Shown here piece after piece: positions 37,603 to 49,889 of a DNA stretch of 64,000 bases. The position numbers were made by a program, and so were the translations under genes. The stretch is from Diogma glabrata (taxonomy: Eukaryota; Arthropoda; Insecta; Diptera; Cylindrotomidae). The DNA is taken from contig OY856186.1 of assembly GCA_963693315.1 (NCBI GenBank), positions 73,739,909-73,803,908 on the forward strand, written 5' to 3'. The notes under the pieces are model-generated. The model made no database searches. It saw only the letters and a program-made list of their open reading frames with translations, and was not told the origin of the DNA. Within the stretch, counting starts at the first letter, position 1, and each line of letters starts with the position of its first letter.

Positions 37603-38440
37603 TGCCCAATTTTTTGGGAAAAATAAAATTAATTATTTGTATGACATGAAATTTTATTATTATTATTGAGAATTATGGCATTATGAATTTGTCAAAAAAA
37701 TGTTGTCAAGTGTGTCAAAAAAAAGATTTTCATTTCTTTTTTTAGAAAATAATAAAATTACTTATTTGTATAAAATGAAATGTAATGAACATGATATTAT
37801 TATTGAGAATTTTATCAAAAAAATATTGTCAAGTATGTCAAAAAAATTAGCTGTTTGTATAACGTAAATGTGGCTTGAAAATCTTCGAATTTGTTATAGT
37901 TTTTGAGATATTTTGGGAATTTTTAAAAAAGTTTGTATTTTTGATTTTGTAATAATTTTTGCAATATTTTTAGAATTTTGGGAAAAGTTTTAGTTTTTGG
38001 TTTTGTTATAATTTTTGCAATATTTTTGGAAGTGTAAAAGAAATATGAATTTTTGATTTTGTAATACTTTCTCGTAACACTAAATGGAGAGGTTTTTGAG
38101 TAGTTTGTTGATTGTATCATCTTTTCACTAAATTATGTTAATTATGATCTGTTATGATTTTCCGGCAACGGATTGTTGTTTGGTGTTAGTTTTGTAATAA
38201 ATTTCTAAAAAGAGATAAAAGATAGATGCACTTTAATAAACAGTTATGTTTGATGTACATCGCTGCCCAAAACTAAAAACAATGTCCTCATAAAAGTTTT
38301 ATGCCAAAAACTATATCAAAATCCTTAACCAAAACCGGTCTTGATATCTCTGAGCTTGAGATTTCAGTCCCTCCATATATTTTATATATATGTTTGAGTA
38401 AACGATTTAAAGAAAGTGGGTACAATGACAGGCGGTTCTG
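37603..38440 (+). repeat. WXYZ family, copy C (blocks X-Y-Z)
   Basis: X-like part to ~37,860, about three Y minisatellite units at 37,910-38,070, and Z at 38,070-38,400 ending GATATCTCTGAGCTTGAGAT. It abuts copy D in inverted orientation, so X sequence brackets the pair as a ~900-bp inverted repeat. Confidence 0.75.
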
Positions 38441-38872
38441 TTTTATTCTCAATAATAATAATAAAATTTCATGCCATACAAATAATTAATTTTATTTTTA
38501 TCCAAAAAATTGGGTAAAATAATAAATAAAAATCTTTCTTTTGAAACACTTGACAACACTTTTTTGACAAACTTATAATGCAATAATCTAGTTTTTGGTC
38601 TCACATACCAATCCCGACCATCAAGATTTCTTCAAGTTCAATGTTTCTATCCTTAATCGCTTAAAATGAACGTTTTTTAAGCAAAATATATGAAAATTTC
38701 TTCGTTTTGACACACTAGATGATTTTTTGACACACTTCCGGTACAGTTATCGAACACATCGTCCTTTCGGCTCATCCCATTGAGTAAACCTATTTTTAGA
38801 AAAAAAATTTTGAAATCCGTCCAGCGGTTTTCTAAATTTCGTCGGTTGTGACGGACGGGTGGCAGGTTGTAA
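38441..38872 (-). repeat. WXYZ family, copy D (blocks W-X, inverted)
   Basis: Reverse complement of block X (CAATCCCGACCATCAAGATT at ~38,611) followed by block W (GTTATCGAACACATCGTCCT, CCAGCGGTTTTCTAAATTTC). The 62- and 63-codon frames here are repeat-derived. Confidence 0.75.
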
Positions 38873-40517
38873 CTTACATACTACACACCTTTCGATTCGC
38901 TTGGCAGATACTTGTGCTCGTTAAAATCGCCTGTCAATTTTTTTTGTACTCTAAAATAAATGAGCTAAATCATATAAAAATTTCAAGGTTACAGGAAGAA
39001 GTTTTTTTTTTAATTTTTTTTACACTTTCAAAAATATAGGGGATGATGATGTGCAGGGCTGATGCCTGCCGGGTGGTGGTTACCGTACTTCACATTTCAT
39101 GACTTATCACTAAAAAAAATTCTAGCTTTACAGAAAGACCGTTACCCAAAGGGTTCACTAGCTCTCAGTCTATAATTATTCATATCGCAAATATACTCCA
39201 GCCAAAACTAATAACATGAAATGTTATGCCTTATATCAATAATTCAGCGTCAACGCTTCTGCGCATGATCAATTTACCTTATTTTGGTTTTTTGTTTTAT
39301 TCGTTGCACATAAAAAGAAAAGTAATGAAAGAAAATAATTGATCATATTCACACATATAACAACCAAATTATTGTGATTTGGGGAGAAAATAGCATGTGA
39401 CGTTATATACTAAAACATGAATCATAATTAAGGTATGATTAATGTAAAACTGTTTGTTTTCATATTTTAAATGAAAATGTCTAATGAACAGGTTTTTGTT
39501 GGTCGTTGAATTTTATTGGAATTATTTTCTAGGCAGGATACAACAACAGCAATATTTGTATTGTATTTGTTGGTGTAAAATTTGTACATCAACAAATAAA
39601 TAGTATTTATTTTTTTGTTTTAAACAACATTCTGGGTAAAAGAATATTAAAATTGTATCGATTCTTCAAGAATGGACGGAATTCTATTTAAACATGTTAT
39701 TTTGAACAGAATTCATTAATTGTAAACGGAACGGTGTAAAGTGAATATTAAATAGTGTAAATAAAAGTAAAGTGAATTTTATTTGTAAATAAAAAGTTTT
39801 TAGTTCAGTATTATTGACTGTAATAGTTTTTTTAGTGTTAGTTTTTTTATATATGTTGCTGAAAAATAGTAAAGGTGTGGAATACTTAATAAAGCCTGGT
39901 GTGTTTTGGCTTACTAATCAGTGATCGGACCCAGAAGGTAATTTGGGACTAGGCCAATTCAAGAAAAGGTGAAAAACGTGACACTACTTATTTTATTTTT
40001 AATGCAAAATTTATCAATGTTTTTATAAAATGACCTAGAGGTTACGACCTGCGATTTTGTTGTCAGTTTATATCACGGTCATCGCGGTGGGTGTGCGATT
40101 ATGTATTGCTTGATGGCTTTTTCCATCAGTAAATGATATTAGACGCATTAATTTTGACTGAAATACGAGAATTTTCTAAAAAAAACTGTAAAACTGTGCA
40201 CAGGCAATCTTTATAAAATTTTTAGAATTATGTAGTTGGTATTTTACAATTGTCTTAAAGCTCTTAATAGTAGTTTATGTAACAAGTACGCAAAATATGG
40301 TTTTAGCGGACGAATCGTAATGTTTCCGGACGAGGCGCTAGCCGATAGCCAAGCAATTGTGATTATAATTTGAAAATTATTATAATATAAAATGAAAACA
40401 AATTTTGAATCCGCTAAAGTGTTGTCATAACGACTTTAAGTACTAGGCCGCTAAAATACAATTTTGCGGACTCTAAACAGTTCTAAAAGTAATCATTTTT
40501 CGGAGCTAATACTAAAA
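38873..40517. other. No recognisable gene
   Basis: Non-coding. At 40,310-40,360 GGACGAGGCGCTAGCCGATA shares the GAGGCGCTAGCCGA core of the palindromic repeat that follows. Confidence 0.4.
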
Positions 40518-40775
40518 TAGTACATTATGATGCTAGGACGTAAAGCTAAAGATTTTGGACGGATGTGGAGTTTGCAAATCGAGGCGCTAGCCGAGATTTG
40601 CACCCACATTAAGTCCAAAATAGCTTACGTCCGTGCATCATATACTATTTTTTATTCGCCGCAAGCAAAATATTGTAAGAAAAGTTGTTTATTCTAAATT
40701 AAAATTACAAATTTTCATAAATTTTAAAATCAAAATATGTGGAACAAGTAACCTTTGAAAAAATATTTATTATTT
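40518..40775. repeat. Palindromic repeat with GAGGCGCTAGCCGA core, partner at 54.03 kb
   Basis: Left arm TAGTACATTATGATGC...GGACGTAA...GATTTTGGAC...ATGTGG...TTTGCAAATC is mirrored, imperfectly, to 40,647. The following ~120 bases (TTTATTCTAAATTAAAATTA, AACAAGTAACCTTTGAAAAA) are also shared with 54.15-54.24 kb. TTTTTTATTCGCC at ~40,648 recurs inverted at ~40,997, so it may be part of a larger unit. Confidence 0.6.
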
Positions 40776-41019
40776 TTTCCAAATTCTATGACAACAAATG
40801 ATAACAACTATTTTAATTGGATAATGAAATTTTGAATTTGCGGGTTGCTTGGATAAAAAAATTTATTTTTCATAGAATTTAAACAAATACAAATGCTTTT
40901 TACTTTTTTGGACGTAGCTATGACGACAAAATAAATAGCTGAAAAGTGATACTTTAAAGCCGCAAATCACAGTAATAAAGTAACACTTTAGTATATAGGC
41001 GAATAAAAAATATGTTAAT

Positions 41020-42985
41020 AAACTTATGTAAATATTCGGTCATACTCGTAACAATTAAAATAATAACTGTATAATTCATTTTAAAAAATAAACCACCAAA
41101 ATTGTGGACAATTTATTATGAAAAATAAATATAAACATTGGTTATTTATTATTAGTGTTAAAAAAGTTAAAGAATTAAACAAATGATTGCATAAATTGTA
41201 AAATTTAAAAAAGTTATAAAAATATTAGTTTTTCTTATAAACATAGTCAACATTAACCCATAGATTAGTAAACATTATGTTCTCATCTACGTGTTGATAC
41301 GATTTGTGTTAGTCGTTATCATACAAAAGCTGTTTCCAGAAGAGGGTGAAAAACCGTTAAACATTATTATTTATAATTTGCATTAATTACAGTGTGTGGC
41401 AAGGATGAATAGGAAATAACCTACATCAACAATTGATGCGGTAGTAAATTTTTTCTTTGTCGAAAAGTGCATTGTCATTGTTTCGTCGGTCACGTAGAAA
41501 CTCATATTTCAGACATCACATCAATCAAGAAAATTTATACTGATGATATTTAAATTTAACTATGAATAATTAATTAATAATTATTTATATGAATATTTTT
41601 AATAATTTTTTTATTATCGAATCTATCAAATTATTATTTTTTATATTAATATTGCATTTTAATTATAACGAATGGCATTTGATAGTTATACATCAACAAT
41701 AAATCCGTTCTAGGGGTTTGTTGAATGCTAATTAAGGTCCTGTGCAACCATTATATTGGTTTTTCATTTTAAAGCTTAAAACTTCAAAACTTGTCGGCCA
41801 ATTATTAATAATCCTTTAAACATTGCACTGGAAAATTTCGCAACTATTTATTTTACAATTTTTTCTCATCATTAAATTATTATTATTAAAAAATTATGAT
41901 TATTTTCTATAAATTAATATGGAAATTGAAAGTGTTTGTTGACCTTTTCATTTCATTGTTATTATTTTTATAGCTTAAACTGTTGTTTCTGTGACTCATT
42001 GGTTTTGTTTCGTATTGGAAGCAAATATCAAAACAAATTAGTTTGACCGATTGTAAGCCAATGATGTTTCTTTCTTTAATAAAAAAAAATATGTTACATG
42101 GATAAATTTTAAACTATGTATTTTAAAAGATAAAATTAAATGAATTTCAATGGAAATAATTAACGATTTAGATAGAATTAAAAAATGAAATAGGCGTGCA
42201 GATAAAATGATAACTTTTGTAAATTGGAGAAGCTCAAGTAATTAAACGATATTTTCTATGAAATCTGAAAATACGAAGAATGGAATAATAAATAAATTAC
42301 AGCCGACATTAGCAAATTTCTTAGATATAATTCAGTGTGTAAATATATTATGATATTCTTATAAATTTGAATATATGTATATCTAGATTTTGATTTCATC
42401 AAACAATTATAATATACGACTTTCATTTACAAAGAAATCCTTGTAGTCTTTTCTTCTTGTATAGTCATACTTAGCTGGTCAATTAATAGTTTTCGTCACT
42501 AACATTTTATTGAATATTGAGATGAAATAAGGTTTCGGTTTTACTTATATATGTCTATCGATAACTCATAAAATAAGTACACTCTAATCCTTACACTTAT
42601 GACTTGTAGTTGCTGCTGACACATTTTGAACAAAGAACAAAAATAAAGTTTTCTTCACCATAACCCTTCTGGCATTTAGTTACGAAATTTAAGCCCCATA
42701 CCCATAGAAGTTGCAACTTTCCAACCATACCTATCCCGGCGCCTAAAAGCTTTCGTTTCCCGAACTCCTCAGACAGTCATAGTAGTAGCTAAATCCAATT
42801 GCTAGCTGACATAGTTTATGGTTAGAACAAGGACGCAATCTCTCAACTTTCTTTCTGAATTAATGAAAACATCTTTGACAAATGGTTTTGCTTATGTTAG
42901 TCTTTCGACGGTCTATAGCTGTTGTTGATTAAAAATAATGACTTATAGCTGCATAAATTCTCGATAAATATTATTTTGCATGATG
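41020..42985. other. No recognisable gene
   Basis: AT-rich DNA without a supported ORF, RNA gene or repeat. 42.6-42.9 kb is slightly less AT-rich but open in no long frame. Confidence 0.4.
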
Positions 42986-42989
42986 TTGT

Positions 42990-43072
42990 ATAGAGTAGAG
43001 TAATGTAGTGTAGAGAAGAGTAATGTAGAGTAGAGCAGTGTAGAGCAGAGAAGTGTAGAGCAGAGAAGTGTA
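42990..43072 (+). repeat. GTAGAG-based short tandem repeat
   Basis: Imperfect array of GTAGAGTAGAGTAAT / GTAGAGCAGAGAAGT units, roughly 15 bp each. Confidence 0.85.
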
Positions 43073-43676
43073 GAGAAATCTTGGTTTCGGCGTTAGAGAA
43101 AAATCTGGATGCTTAAATATTTGCTGCCTCTGAAGTTGAGTTTATTAATATATTTGTTGCTGCTCCTGCCTTCACTTTAACGCTATTTTAAAACCACATT
43201 ATCTACATTTAAAACAGTTGACCGTCGATCTACGTAACAAATGAAATAGAATTATTTTGGTTTTCCGGTTGTTTAATAAAGTACTGAATTTATGTTCACC
43301 ATATTGTGAAAATACACTCAAGACGTCACCTTAAATCAGATCGTACGATAAGCCACCAACTTAAATCCATGCACTATTTTTATATTTTTTAAAAATAGAA
43401 CTATATTATTTTGAGTTTATTTTATAACTTATATTTGAGTTTTAAAACAATAACTTTTTAATGACTGAATACTAAAAAAAACGAAATAAATTCAGGGAAC
43501 TTTTTTATTGCAACACAAGAATGACTAAAAAAATGTGTTAATTTTTTTTACAACTGTCAGAAATATTAGGCGTTACCAGCCAATATATCAATACCAATAT
43601 ATCAAACATTTATTTAAGTTATGTTCGTCACAAACACTCCCCACATAGTTTCATCGAAGATGAAACGATATAGAAA

Positions 43677-45245
43677 TTATTGTACTACAGTACGAAGGAA
43701 GCGAATAGGGGTACGAGTGGTTTTGTCTGCTCGCATAATTGTATTGCGGAGTGGGGTCAGATCAAAACCTTTTAGCTGATACAGTTGCCTTAACGTCGCG
43801 TTGTTTCGTTTTTGCGGAGGTAGAAAGAAAATAATGGAATGTGCCCGAAGGAGTGGAATGGACATTATCTGTAGAAGACAAAATTTCATCTGCTTGCCTG
43901 AGGTTGGTATTCGAAGTAGGTGAGTTTTGAGTTCATCTTTAGATTAATTGAATAAGGTTTAAATCTATCAATAGAGACAGAAACTCGAATGTGTGGACCT
44001 TTACAGTTAATGACGAGATTCTTATCATTCCGATTGATGACTGGAGATAGACTTTCGTATGGAGGTTGTAGTGCTATACATATTAACTCCGTACGTAAGA
44101 AGACATGCGAACAAAACTCGAAATAAACAAAACGAGCTTTGGAGATGAAAACTCTAGGAGAAGTGTATCTGGATGCATTAGAGGGGCGAAGGTGATTAAA
44201 ATGTTGTTTCAATTGTGAAACGAAATCAGACTGGTGAGTAAAAAAATAACTTTGGCTAAAAATTTCTCCGGGGAGCATATGTTAGTACCGTAGACGAGTT
44301 CGGCCTATGAAGATTGGAAATCTTCACGGAAAGTGGTTCGTAAAGCAAGAAATATTGACGGTAATATTCGTGTCTCGTCCGTCCTGTCTTAGGCCATTAT
44401 TGAAGATTTAATGGAACGGTGCCAACGTTCGATGAGACCGTTACTTTTAAGATAGTAACTTGTAGTTCATTTACGTTCGAAACCGAATAAATTTTGACAA
44501 GTCATTTAAGAGGTTGGATTCGAATTGGGAGCCCAGATCAGTGACGATTGCTGAAGGTACTCCGAAACTAGCAATCCAATTGGAGTAAAAAGCTAAATCT
44601 ACTGTTTCAGCTGTGATATCCGGATAGGAATTGCTTCAGGTCATCAAGTATAGCTCTCAATAATTGTGACACAATAGCACTTGTCATCTGAAGTAGAAAG
44701 TGACCCAATAATGTCCAAATGAATCTCGGAAAACCTCTGAGAAGTTTGAGGAAAGTCGCCGAAAGGAGATTGAGTATGGTGGGAGTCTTTTGTCTTTTGG
44801 CAAGCCAGGCAGTTCTGTACCATTTGTTGTACATCCTTCTTAATGGATGGTCAAATGACTCTATCAATAAGGAGATTGGTTGAACTGTGAACTTCTGGGT
44901 GAGATAAATTGTTAAAGGCAGCTTGGCAAAATTGCTTTGGAATAAATGGGCGAATATTGCCTGTTGAAGTATCGCATAAAAGAGTTTTAGAATATTGCCC
45001 TAGCGATACAGGCATTGGAATTTTAGCGTGGGACTAGTGTTCATTAATTCCTTGAGTTTGAGATCATTAAACTGAGCGTCAGCAATTTCGTCGTAGGGAA
45101 TATTTTCTGGAAGTAATATTTGCCCAACACGAGAAAGTGTGTCGGGAACTACATTGTCAATTGTCGTAAATTGACTAATAAAATATAAATTACGGAATTG
45201 ATGAGGACTTGTTTTGGCAGGGCTCTGCGACAAAGCGTAAAAACA
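43677..45245 (-). pseudogene. Ty3/Gypsy pol fragment: end of RNase H, integrase, C-terminal tail
   Basis: Reverse strand, in order. 45,233-45,000: end of RNase H and linker (FISQFTT, NVVPDTLSRV). ~44,880-44,600: integrase zinc-binding region and first catalytic part (WPSIKKDVQQ with a stop replacing W, NCLACQ, then HLDIIGS containing the first Asp). 44,600-44,280: decayed core. 44,278-43,886: integrase C-terminal domain (LKQHF, SPRVFISKA, HVFLRTE, LQPPYE, IRVSVSIDR, typical of insect Gypsy pol). 43,889-43,677: tail. Protease and RT are missing; the fragment stops near 45,245, ~55 bp from the LINE poly(A). Many frameshifts and stops. No LTR could be delimited, though TGTAGTACAATAATT near 43,688 (reverse) might start one. 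Confidence 0.85.
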
Positions 45246-45482
45246 CCGATAAACATCCGTTTGTTTTAAACTTTAATAACTTTTAACTTTTTTAGAAGAC
45301 TTTTTTTTTTATTAATTAGTTAGACATGTTTAGCACACTAAATATGAAATATTCATTTTTCAGACTCTTCGAATATCCAAAGATACCATGTCAACTATAA
45401 AGGAAGGAGATGAGGAAAATGGAAGGAATGAGGATATAGGGATAACTATACTAATTGTTTTAAATGACGATGGACATTTTCT

Positions 45483-47594
45483 TTAAATGCCTGAGGGGAA
45501 AATTGGGATCGGGAAATACAGAGGAGGGCATTGAGTTCCACAATTTGGCCACTCTATTAAAATAGTCGTTCTGGAAGGACACAGTTCTACAACGAGGTAT
45601 GTGTACAACAAATGGATGGAATGACTCGGCAGCTCTTGTTTGTCGATGTCACTGCGCACACGATGGAAGGATATTTTGAATTTCCTTAGAGGAGAATTCG
45701 CTAAAGTTAAATTTACAGTAGATTGAAAATTTAGCCACATTTCTTCTGTGCTGGAGTGAATCAAGCTGTTTCGTTAGTTTGGCATTACCAATCAACCGTA
45801 TTGCTTTTCTCTGTACAGAGTCTAGACATTTTATTGTTGAATGACAAGCAACTTCCCAAACATGACAGCAGTACTCCATACATGGACGAATAAAGGACTT
45901 GAAGATTAGCAAAATTTGCTCGGGATTGAAATACTTTTTACATCGACTCAAGAATCTTAATTTTTGCAATGCAGATCCAGCGAGGTTGAACACATGTTTA
46001 TTCCATTTCAGGTAATTTTGAATATCCACTCCAAGAAGTCCAACTGATTCAATCTCACGCAATTCCTCATGGTTAATTTTAATAGGGAAATTTTTATGTC
46101 GCTCTATTCGTGAAAGACGGCATAGTTTGATTTTGGTTGGGTTAAATGAAACAAGATTACGATCACCCCATTCTATTATATGATCCAGATCTTTGTTGAT
46201 AGAATCAATTAGCAGCTCTCTATCAGTGGTAACTGCAGTATGAGATCGAAATTTAGGAGATGCATGTGATGCATGCAATGTGCGGTCATCAGCAAAACTA
46301 TGGATTGGGTGCACTGTGGAAATAAGTAAGTCATTAATGTATAGAAGAAACAAGGTTGGTGATAGTGCAGAACCTTGGGGAACTCCAGCATTGATTGTGA
46401 AAATATTGGATGTGATACCATCTAAATTAACATGAAATTGGCGACCTGTAAGAAAACTATGAATCCATGAGACAGTAAGATGATCTATGCCATAAGATTT
46501 TAATTTAGCAATGAGATTTTATGCCACACTTTATCAAATGCTTTAGAAATGTCAAGTGAAATACTGAATGTTTCACCATGGTTTTCCAGCGATTTGTTCC
46601 AGAGATGGAATACAATTCGCGACATTTCCAAATAATCTATCAAATTGTAGTTAACATACTTTTCAAATATTTTAGCTAAAACCGACAGAATTGCAATTGG
46701 TCTATAATTGTTAGGGTCTATCTTACTGCCTTTCTTTGATATGGGTTGAACGCTGGCCAGCTTCCAAGAATCGGGAAATATTCCGGTTTTATAAGATAAA
46801 TAGAAAATTTTTGTTAAAATTGGAGCTAGTTGCCTAGCAAGTTTTTTAAGAATGAGGGGTGGAATACCGTCGGGACTAGCAGATTTGTTGATATTGATAG
46901 CAAGAAGAATTTTCCGTACAATATTGCAACGAAAAATAATTGGTTTCATTTTCGTTACAACTGGGGAAATGAGTGTGGGTTCAACTACAATTGAGTTTTC
47001 TGCGAAAATACGACCCAAAAGATCCGCCTTCTCTTTCGAGTCGCTCACGGGAATGTCATTCAGAACTAAGGTTGGAATAGAGGATCGAGTAAAATTGCTT
47101 TGAACTGATTTAACTGCCTGAAAGAAACTACGTGAGCCAGATGGGTGCTCGGCGAATTTCTGTGCTTTTTTCTGGATAAACGCGTCTTTGTCCAAGTCTA
47201 TTTTGAATTTACTAATATTTCTGGCTTTCTTATAGGCGCTATGGGTTTCAGGTGTTTTATTTGCGTTATACGTCTTAAATGCTTTGTCTTTATTCTTCAC
47301 TGCCTCATCAACATCCCGTGTGAACCAAGGCTCAGTTTTAGGAGTGATTAATCGATTTGGAATAAACCGCCGCATTCCGTCTTTTATGATTTCGGACATT
47401 CTTATTGCCGATGTGCTAGGATCTTGATCAACACAACAAATAGTTTTCCAAGGTGTTTCATCATAAAAGTTTCTCAGTCCCTCCCAGTCAGCGCGTTTAT
47501 AGTTCCAAACGCGACGAGGATTTGCTTGAATTTGTGTCCGTGATGTAAATTGCACTATTGCTGATATTAGTAAATGGTCCGATGTTCCGTTCAA
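45483..47594 (-). pseudogene. LINE ORF2, reverse transcriptase and C-terminal region
   Basis: From 47,594: GTSDHLLI (end of endonuclease), ~150-residue connector, then RT motifs SASPDGIPPLILKKL, NNYRPIAILSVLAKIFEKYV, LDISKAFDKVWH (first catalytic Asp). A frameshift near 46,505 moves on to GRQFHVNL, AGVPQGSALSP, LFLLYINDLL and FADD (catalytic pair) in the frame ending at 45,649. After another shift near 45,700 the last residues (LWNSMPSSVFPDPNFPLRHL) are readable. About 20 residues are missing between DYLEMS and the LDISKAFD helix (the usual GFR-ST segment). The enzyme would reverse-transcribe element RNA at a nicked site; this copy is inactive. Confidence 0.9.
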
Positions 47595-47839
47595 CTTTTG
47601 TCTTCGTAGTATCTGGTTCGTTTGTCAAACAGATTCAGCAAATTATTGTTATGATGTGAATTGTCTGAGATTTTAGTGGGACACTCTATCATTTGCGTCA
47701 AACCGTTATAATCTGCGAGCATCAGTTCGGCTTGTCTTCCTACGTCATCAGTGCGCGATAAATACTTAAGCCATTCTTTACTATGAATATTAAAGTCTCC
47801 AAGAATGGCCAGTCTTGCTTTGGGGTTAGAGCTCTGCAT
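47591..47839 (-). pseudogene. LINE ORF2, C-terminal part of AP endonuclease
   Basis: 82-codon frame with LAILGDFNIHSKEWL, whose GDFN is a catalytic motif of APE-type LINE endonucleases. The N-terminal half is missing through 5' truncation. The following SDH motif lies in the next frame, so a small indel near 47,594 separates them. Confidence 0.85.
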
Positions 47840-48123
47840 GAATGTCTTGATTTTTCGTGTGCAACGTTATTATCGTTATACTGCACACTTTATTTCATAA
47901 TTTGAAATACATTGCACACTATAATTAAAAATAAAGAGTGCAACCTTAATTTAGAATATTGTCAAAATCCTGTTTTTGTTTTACATTAGAGCTCTGTATG
48001 AATATGTCGATTTTTCGTGTGCAATGTTATTATAGTTATACTGCACACTTTATTTCATAATTTGAAATATATTGCGCACGATAATTAAAAGTCTAAAGAA
48101 CCTTATAATTTAGTATATTGTCA
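47826..48123 (+). repeat. 160-bp tandem duplication at the LINE 5' boundary
   Basis: TTAGAGCTCTG(C/T)ATGAAT through AATATTGTCA occurs at 47,826-47,960 and again from 47,986, offset 160 bp. The shared body includes TTTTTCGTGTGCAA and ATACTGCACACTTTATTTCA. The first unit starts at the LINE truncation point. Confidence 0.85.
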
Positions 48124-48367
48124 ATAAGGGGTCGTAAAATACTCGAATATTAAGTACCCGGGTAGTAGATATTTTATCAAATACCCGGGTACCCACGTTA
48201 CCCGGGTATTTGGGTAATTAAAACAAAACAAATTTTTAACAGGACAGTTGTACATATTTAATCAACTTAACTTAAAAATACGTTAAACAAATATAAATTA
48301 ATTCAATTTCAAAAAAGGAAAAATGAATTTTTGTAATCATTTGTAAGATTCAATATAACTTCGTGTT
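48124..48367 (-). mobile_element. hAT 3'-terminal region with CCCGGGTA motifs
   Basis: Between the transposase stop (48,367-48,369) and AAGGGGTCGTAAAATA at ~48,128 lies a cluster of TACCCGGGTA motifs. GGGTCGTAAAATA is a usual hAT end pattern. The other end of this element was not found. Confidence 0.6.
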
Positions 48368-48481
48368 TAGAAAATAGTGCTTTCAAACATTAATTCATTA
48401 AGTGTGGAAGGAGCTAACGAACTGCAAATTTTGGTTACTATATTGTTGGCTACTGAAAACATCCGTTCGCATGCCGTGGAT
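48367..48481 (-). pseudogene. hAT transposase C-terminal dimerisation domain
   Basis: Reverse-strand reading of 37 codons ending in a stop: STACERMFSVANNIV, then SSLAPSTLNELMFES. It matches the end of BED-type hAT transposases (S..ERLFS.AG.I.T..R..L.P). The frame breaks off exactly at the arm of a small palindrome (48,467-48,507), where TCCACGGCATGCGAA is repeated inverted. The forward frame at 48,377-48,712 is its shadow. Confidence 0.85.
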
Positions 48482-48534
48482 GACTATACATCCACGGCAT
48501 GCGAATGGTTGTATAGGCGCCTGGACCGGCGCCG

Positions 48535-49046
48535 ATTTCATGTGATAATTACCACATATTTTAAACTTCGTGAGGCGCATGTCTTTGACGAGTCCGAAAA
48601 CTTTTGTTCTACCATTTTATTCGAATCGGCCGTTTTTTTGTTTGGCAAGCTCCGAAACATGCCGATTGTCCGGAATCTTGTAAATTTTTTTTTTAACTAT
48701 GGGGATTGTTAATTTGTTTTAGAACACGAGGGTAAGCTTGTCCGACCAAAATTAGTCTGCTATTGTCGAGTCCGACAACTGACATTTTGGTATGTTTGAG
48801 TTGTCGGACTAGACTAAACAATAGCAGACAAATTTTTGTCGGACAAGGTTACCCACGTGTTCTCAAAACAAATTTACAACCCCCATAGTTAAAAAAAAAT
48901 TACAAGATTTCGGGCAATCGGCCTTTTTCGGAGCTTGCCAAACGAAAAAACGGCCGATTCGAGAAAAATGGTAGAACAAAAGTTTTCGGACACGTCAAGG
49001 ACAGGTGCCTGACAAAGTATAAAATATGTGGTAATCATAACATGAA
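48535..49046. mobile_element. ~510-bp near-complete hairpin (foldback element)
   Basis: Arms of ~245 bp (48,535-48,779 and 48,799-49,046) are complementary almost throughout. Landmarks mirrored on both sides: TTACCACATATTTTA, GAAAACTTTTGTTCTACCAT, TCGGCCGTTTTTT, TTAACTATGGGG, AATAGCAGAC and AGTTGTCGGACT. The loop is ~20 bases. No coding capacity and no clear target duplication. Confidence 0.85.
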
Positions 49047-49384
49047 ATAGCGTCAGCCCAGGGACTAGTAGGATTTATAGTAAACGATATATTGTACGAA
49101 TTATCCAACATTTGGTTTCGCTTACCCCTATTTGTCTCCATAGTTCATAAACCGAAGTGATTGATCAACGTTTAAATTTTCGTTTTTTTCTTTAGTTTTA
49201 CTTATTTTGTATATATGAAGCAAGACAATTCTGTAGTTCATTATAGACTGAAGTTTGATCCCGCTCTCCATTAGAAGAGTTTGAGCGTTGATCTGCAATT
49301 CTGATGTTTTTTTCCTTTGAGTATAGAAAATGTTTGTTTCTTAATAGATGAAAAACGTGATCTACAGAGGTGAAAAAGTCGAGA

Positions 49385-49480
49385 TTTGAACTTGACCAGT
49401 TTTGATTTTTCTGAAACTTGGCATATTAGTAGTAGAACAAAATAAAATATACAACTTATTTTACAATTTTTGAAGTTATT
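49385..49480 (+). repeat. Repeat with inverted partner at 52.90-53.00 kb
   Basis: TTGAACTTGACCAGTTTTGA, TTTCTGAAACTTGGCATATT and CAACTTATTTTACAATTTTT match the reverse complement of 52,895-53,000 (TATGCCAAGTTTCAG, TGGTCAAGTTTTCA). Confidence 0.65.
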
Positions 49481-49689
49481 CTTCTTTAACGCTCGTTGTA
49501 CACATTTTGAAGGGGTGTTGGTCGAGAAACCGCGTCACGCTTTTTTTTATAACGGATTTAGAAGTCTCGTCTTTATCACCAAAAAACATAAAGTTCAAAT
49601 TGTTTTTGACTAAGAAAACTAAGCGGATAATCGACGATTATCCGCAAAAATTTTGTAAAGTGTGTGTAATGTGTATAATGGTCCAACTT

Positions 49690-49850
49690 GAGAGATAGGA
49701 TAGTTTTTATCTCGATTAAAAGCCTTAATATTTTTTAATGGCGAATTAAATGTTAAATATGGATGGTTCATAAGCAAACTTTTAGATGGCGGCGTAAATT
49801 AATTAGTTTACTGCCAAACCTGCTTTATCGACTTTTTAATCATCCGTGTA
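49690..49850 (+). repeat. Direct repeat, partner at 51.85-52.01 kb
   Basis: GATAGGATAGTTTTTATCTC, AATTAAATGTTAAAT, AGATGGCGGCGTAAATTA and GACTTTTTAA are shared in order with 51,855-52,000. The 50.83 kb hAT lies between the two copies. Confidence 0.65.
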
Positions 49851-49889
49851 GGGCCCATATAGACTATCAAATATGTTATTGAGGGATTA

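Larger units (their letters stand above)
45301..47839 (-). mobile_element. Jockey-type LINE, 5'-truncated, with poly(A) tail
   Basis: On the reverse strand this covers the end of the endonuclease, the full RT region, the C-terminal domain, a ~170-bp 3' UTR and an A-rich tail (T run at 45,300-45,312). 5' truncation at ~47,839 is usual for target-primed insertion. It is less AT-rich and less decayed than its neighbours. It lies right beside the Gypsy fragment, perhaps inserted into it, but no Gypsy sequence was found on its other side. Confidence 0.85.

Noticed and set aside
48588..48605. TGACGAGTCCGAAAAC as a second hammerhead core
   Set aside because: The bases between TGACGAG and GAAA cannot form stem II, and no cleavage triplet with stem I partners is in place.
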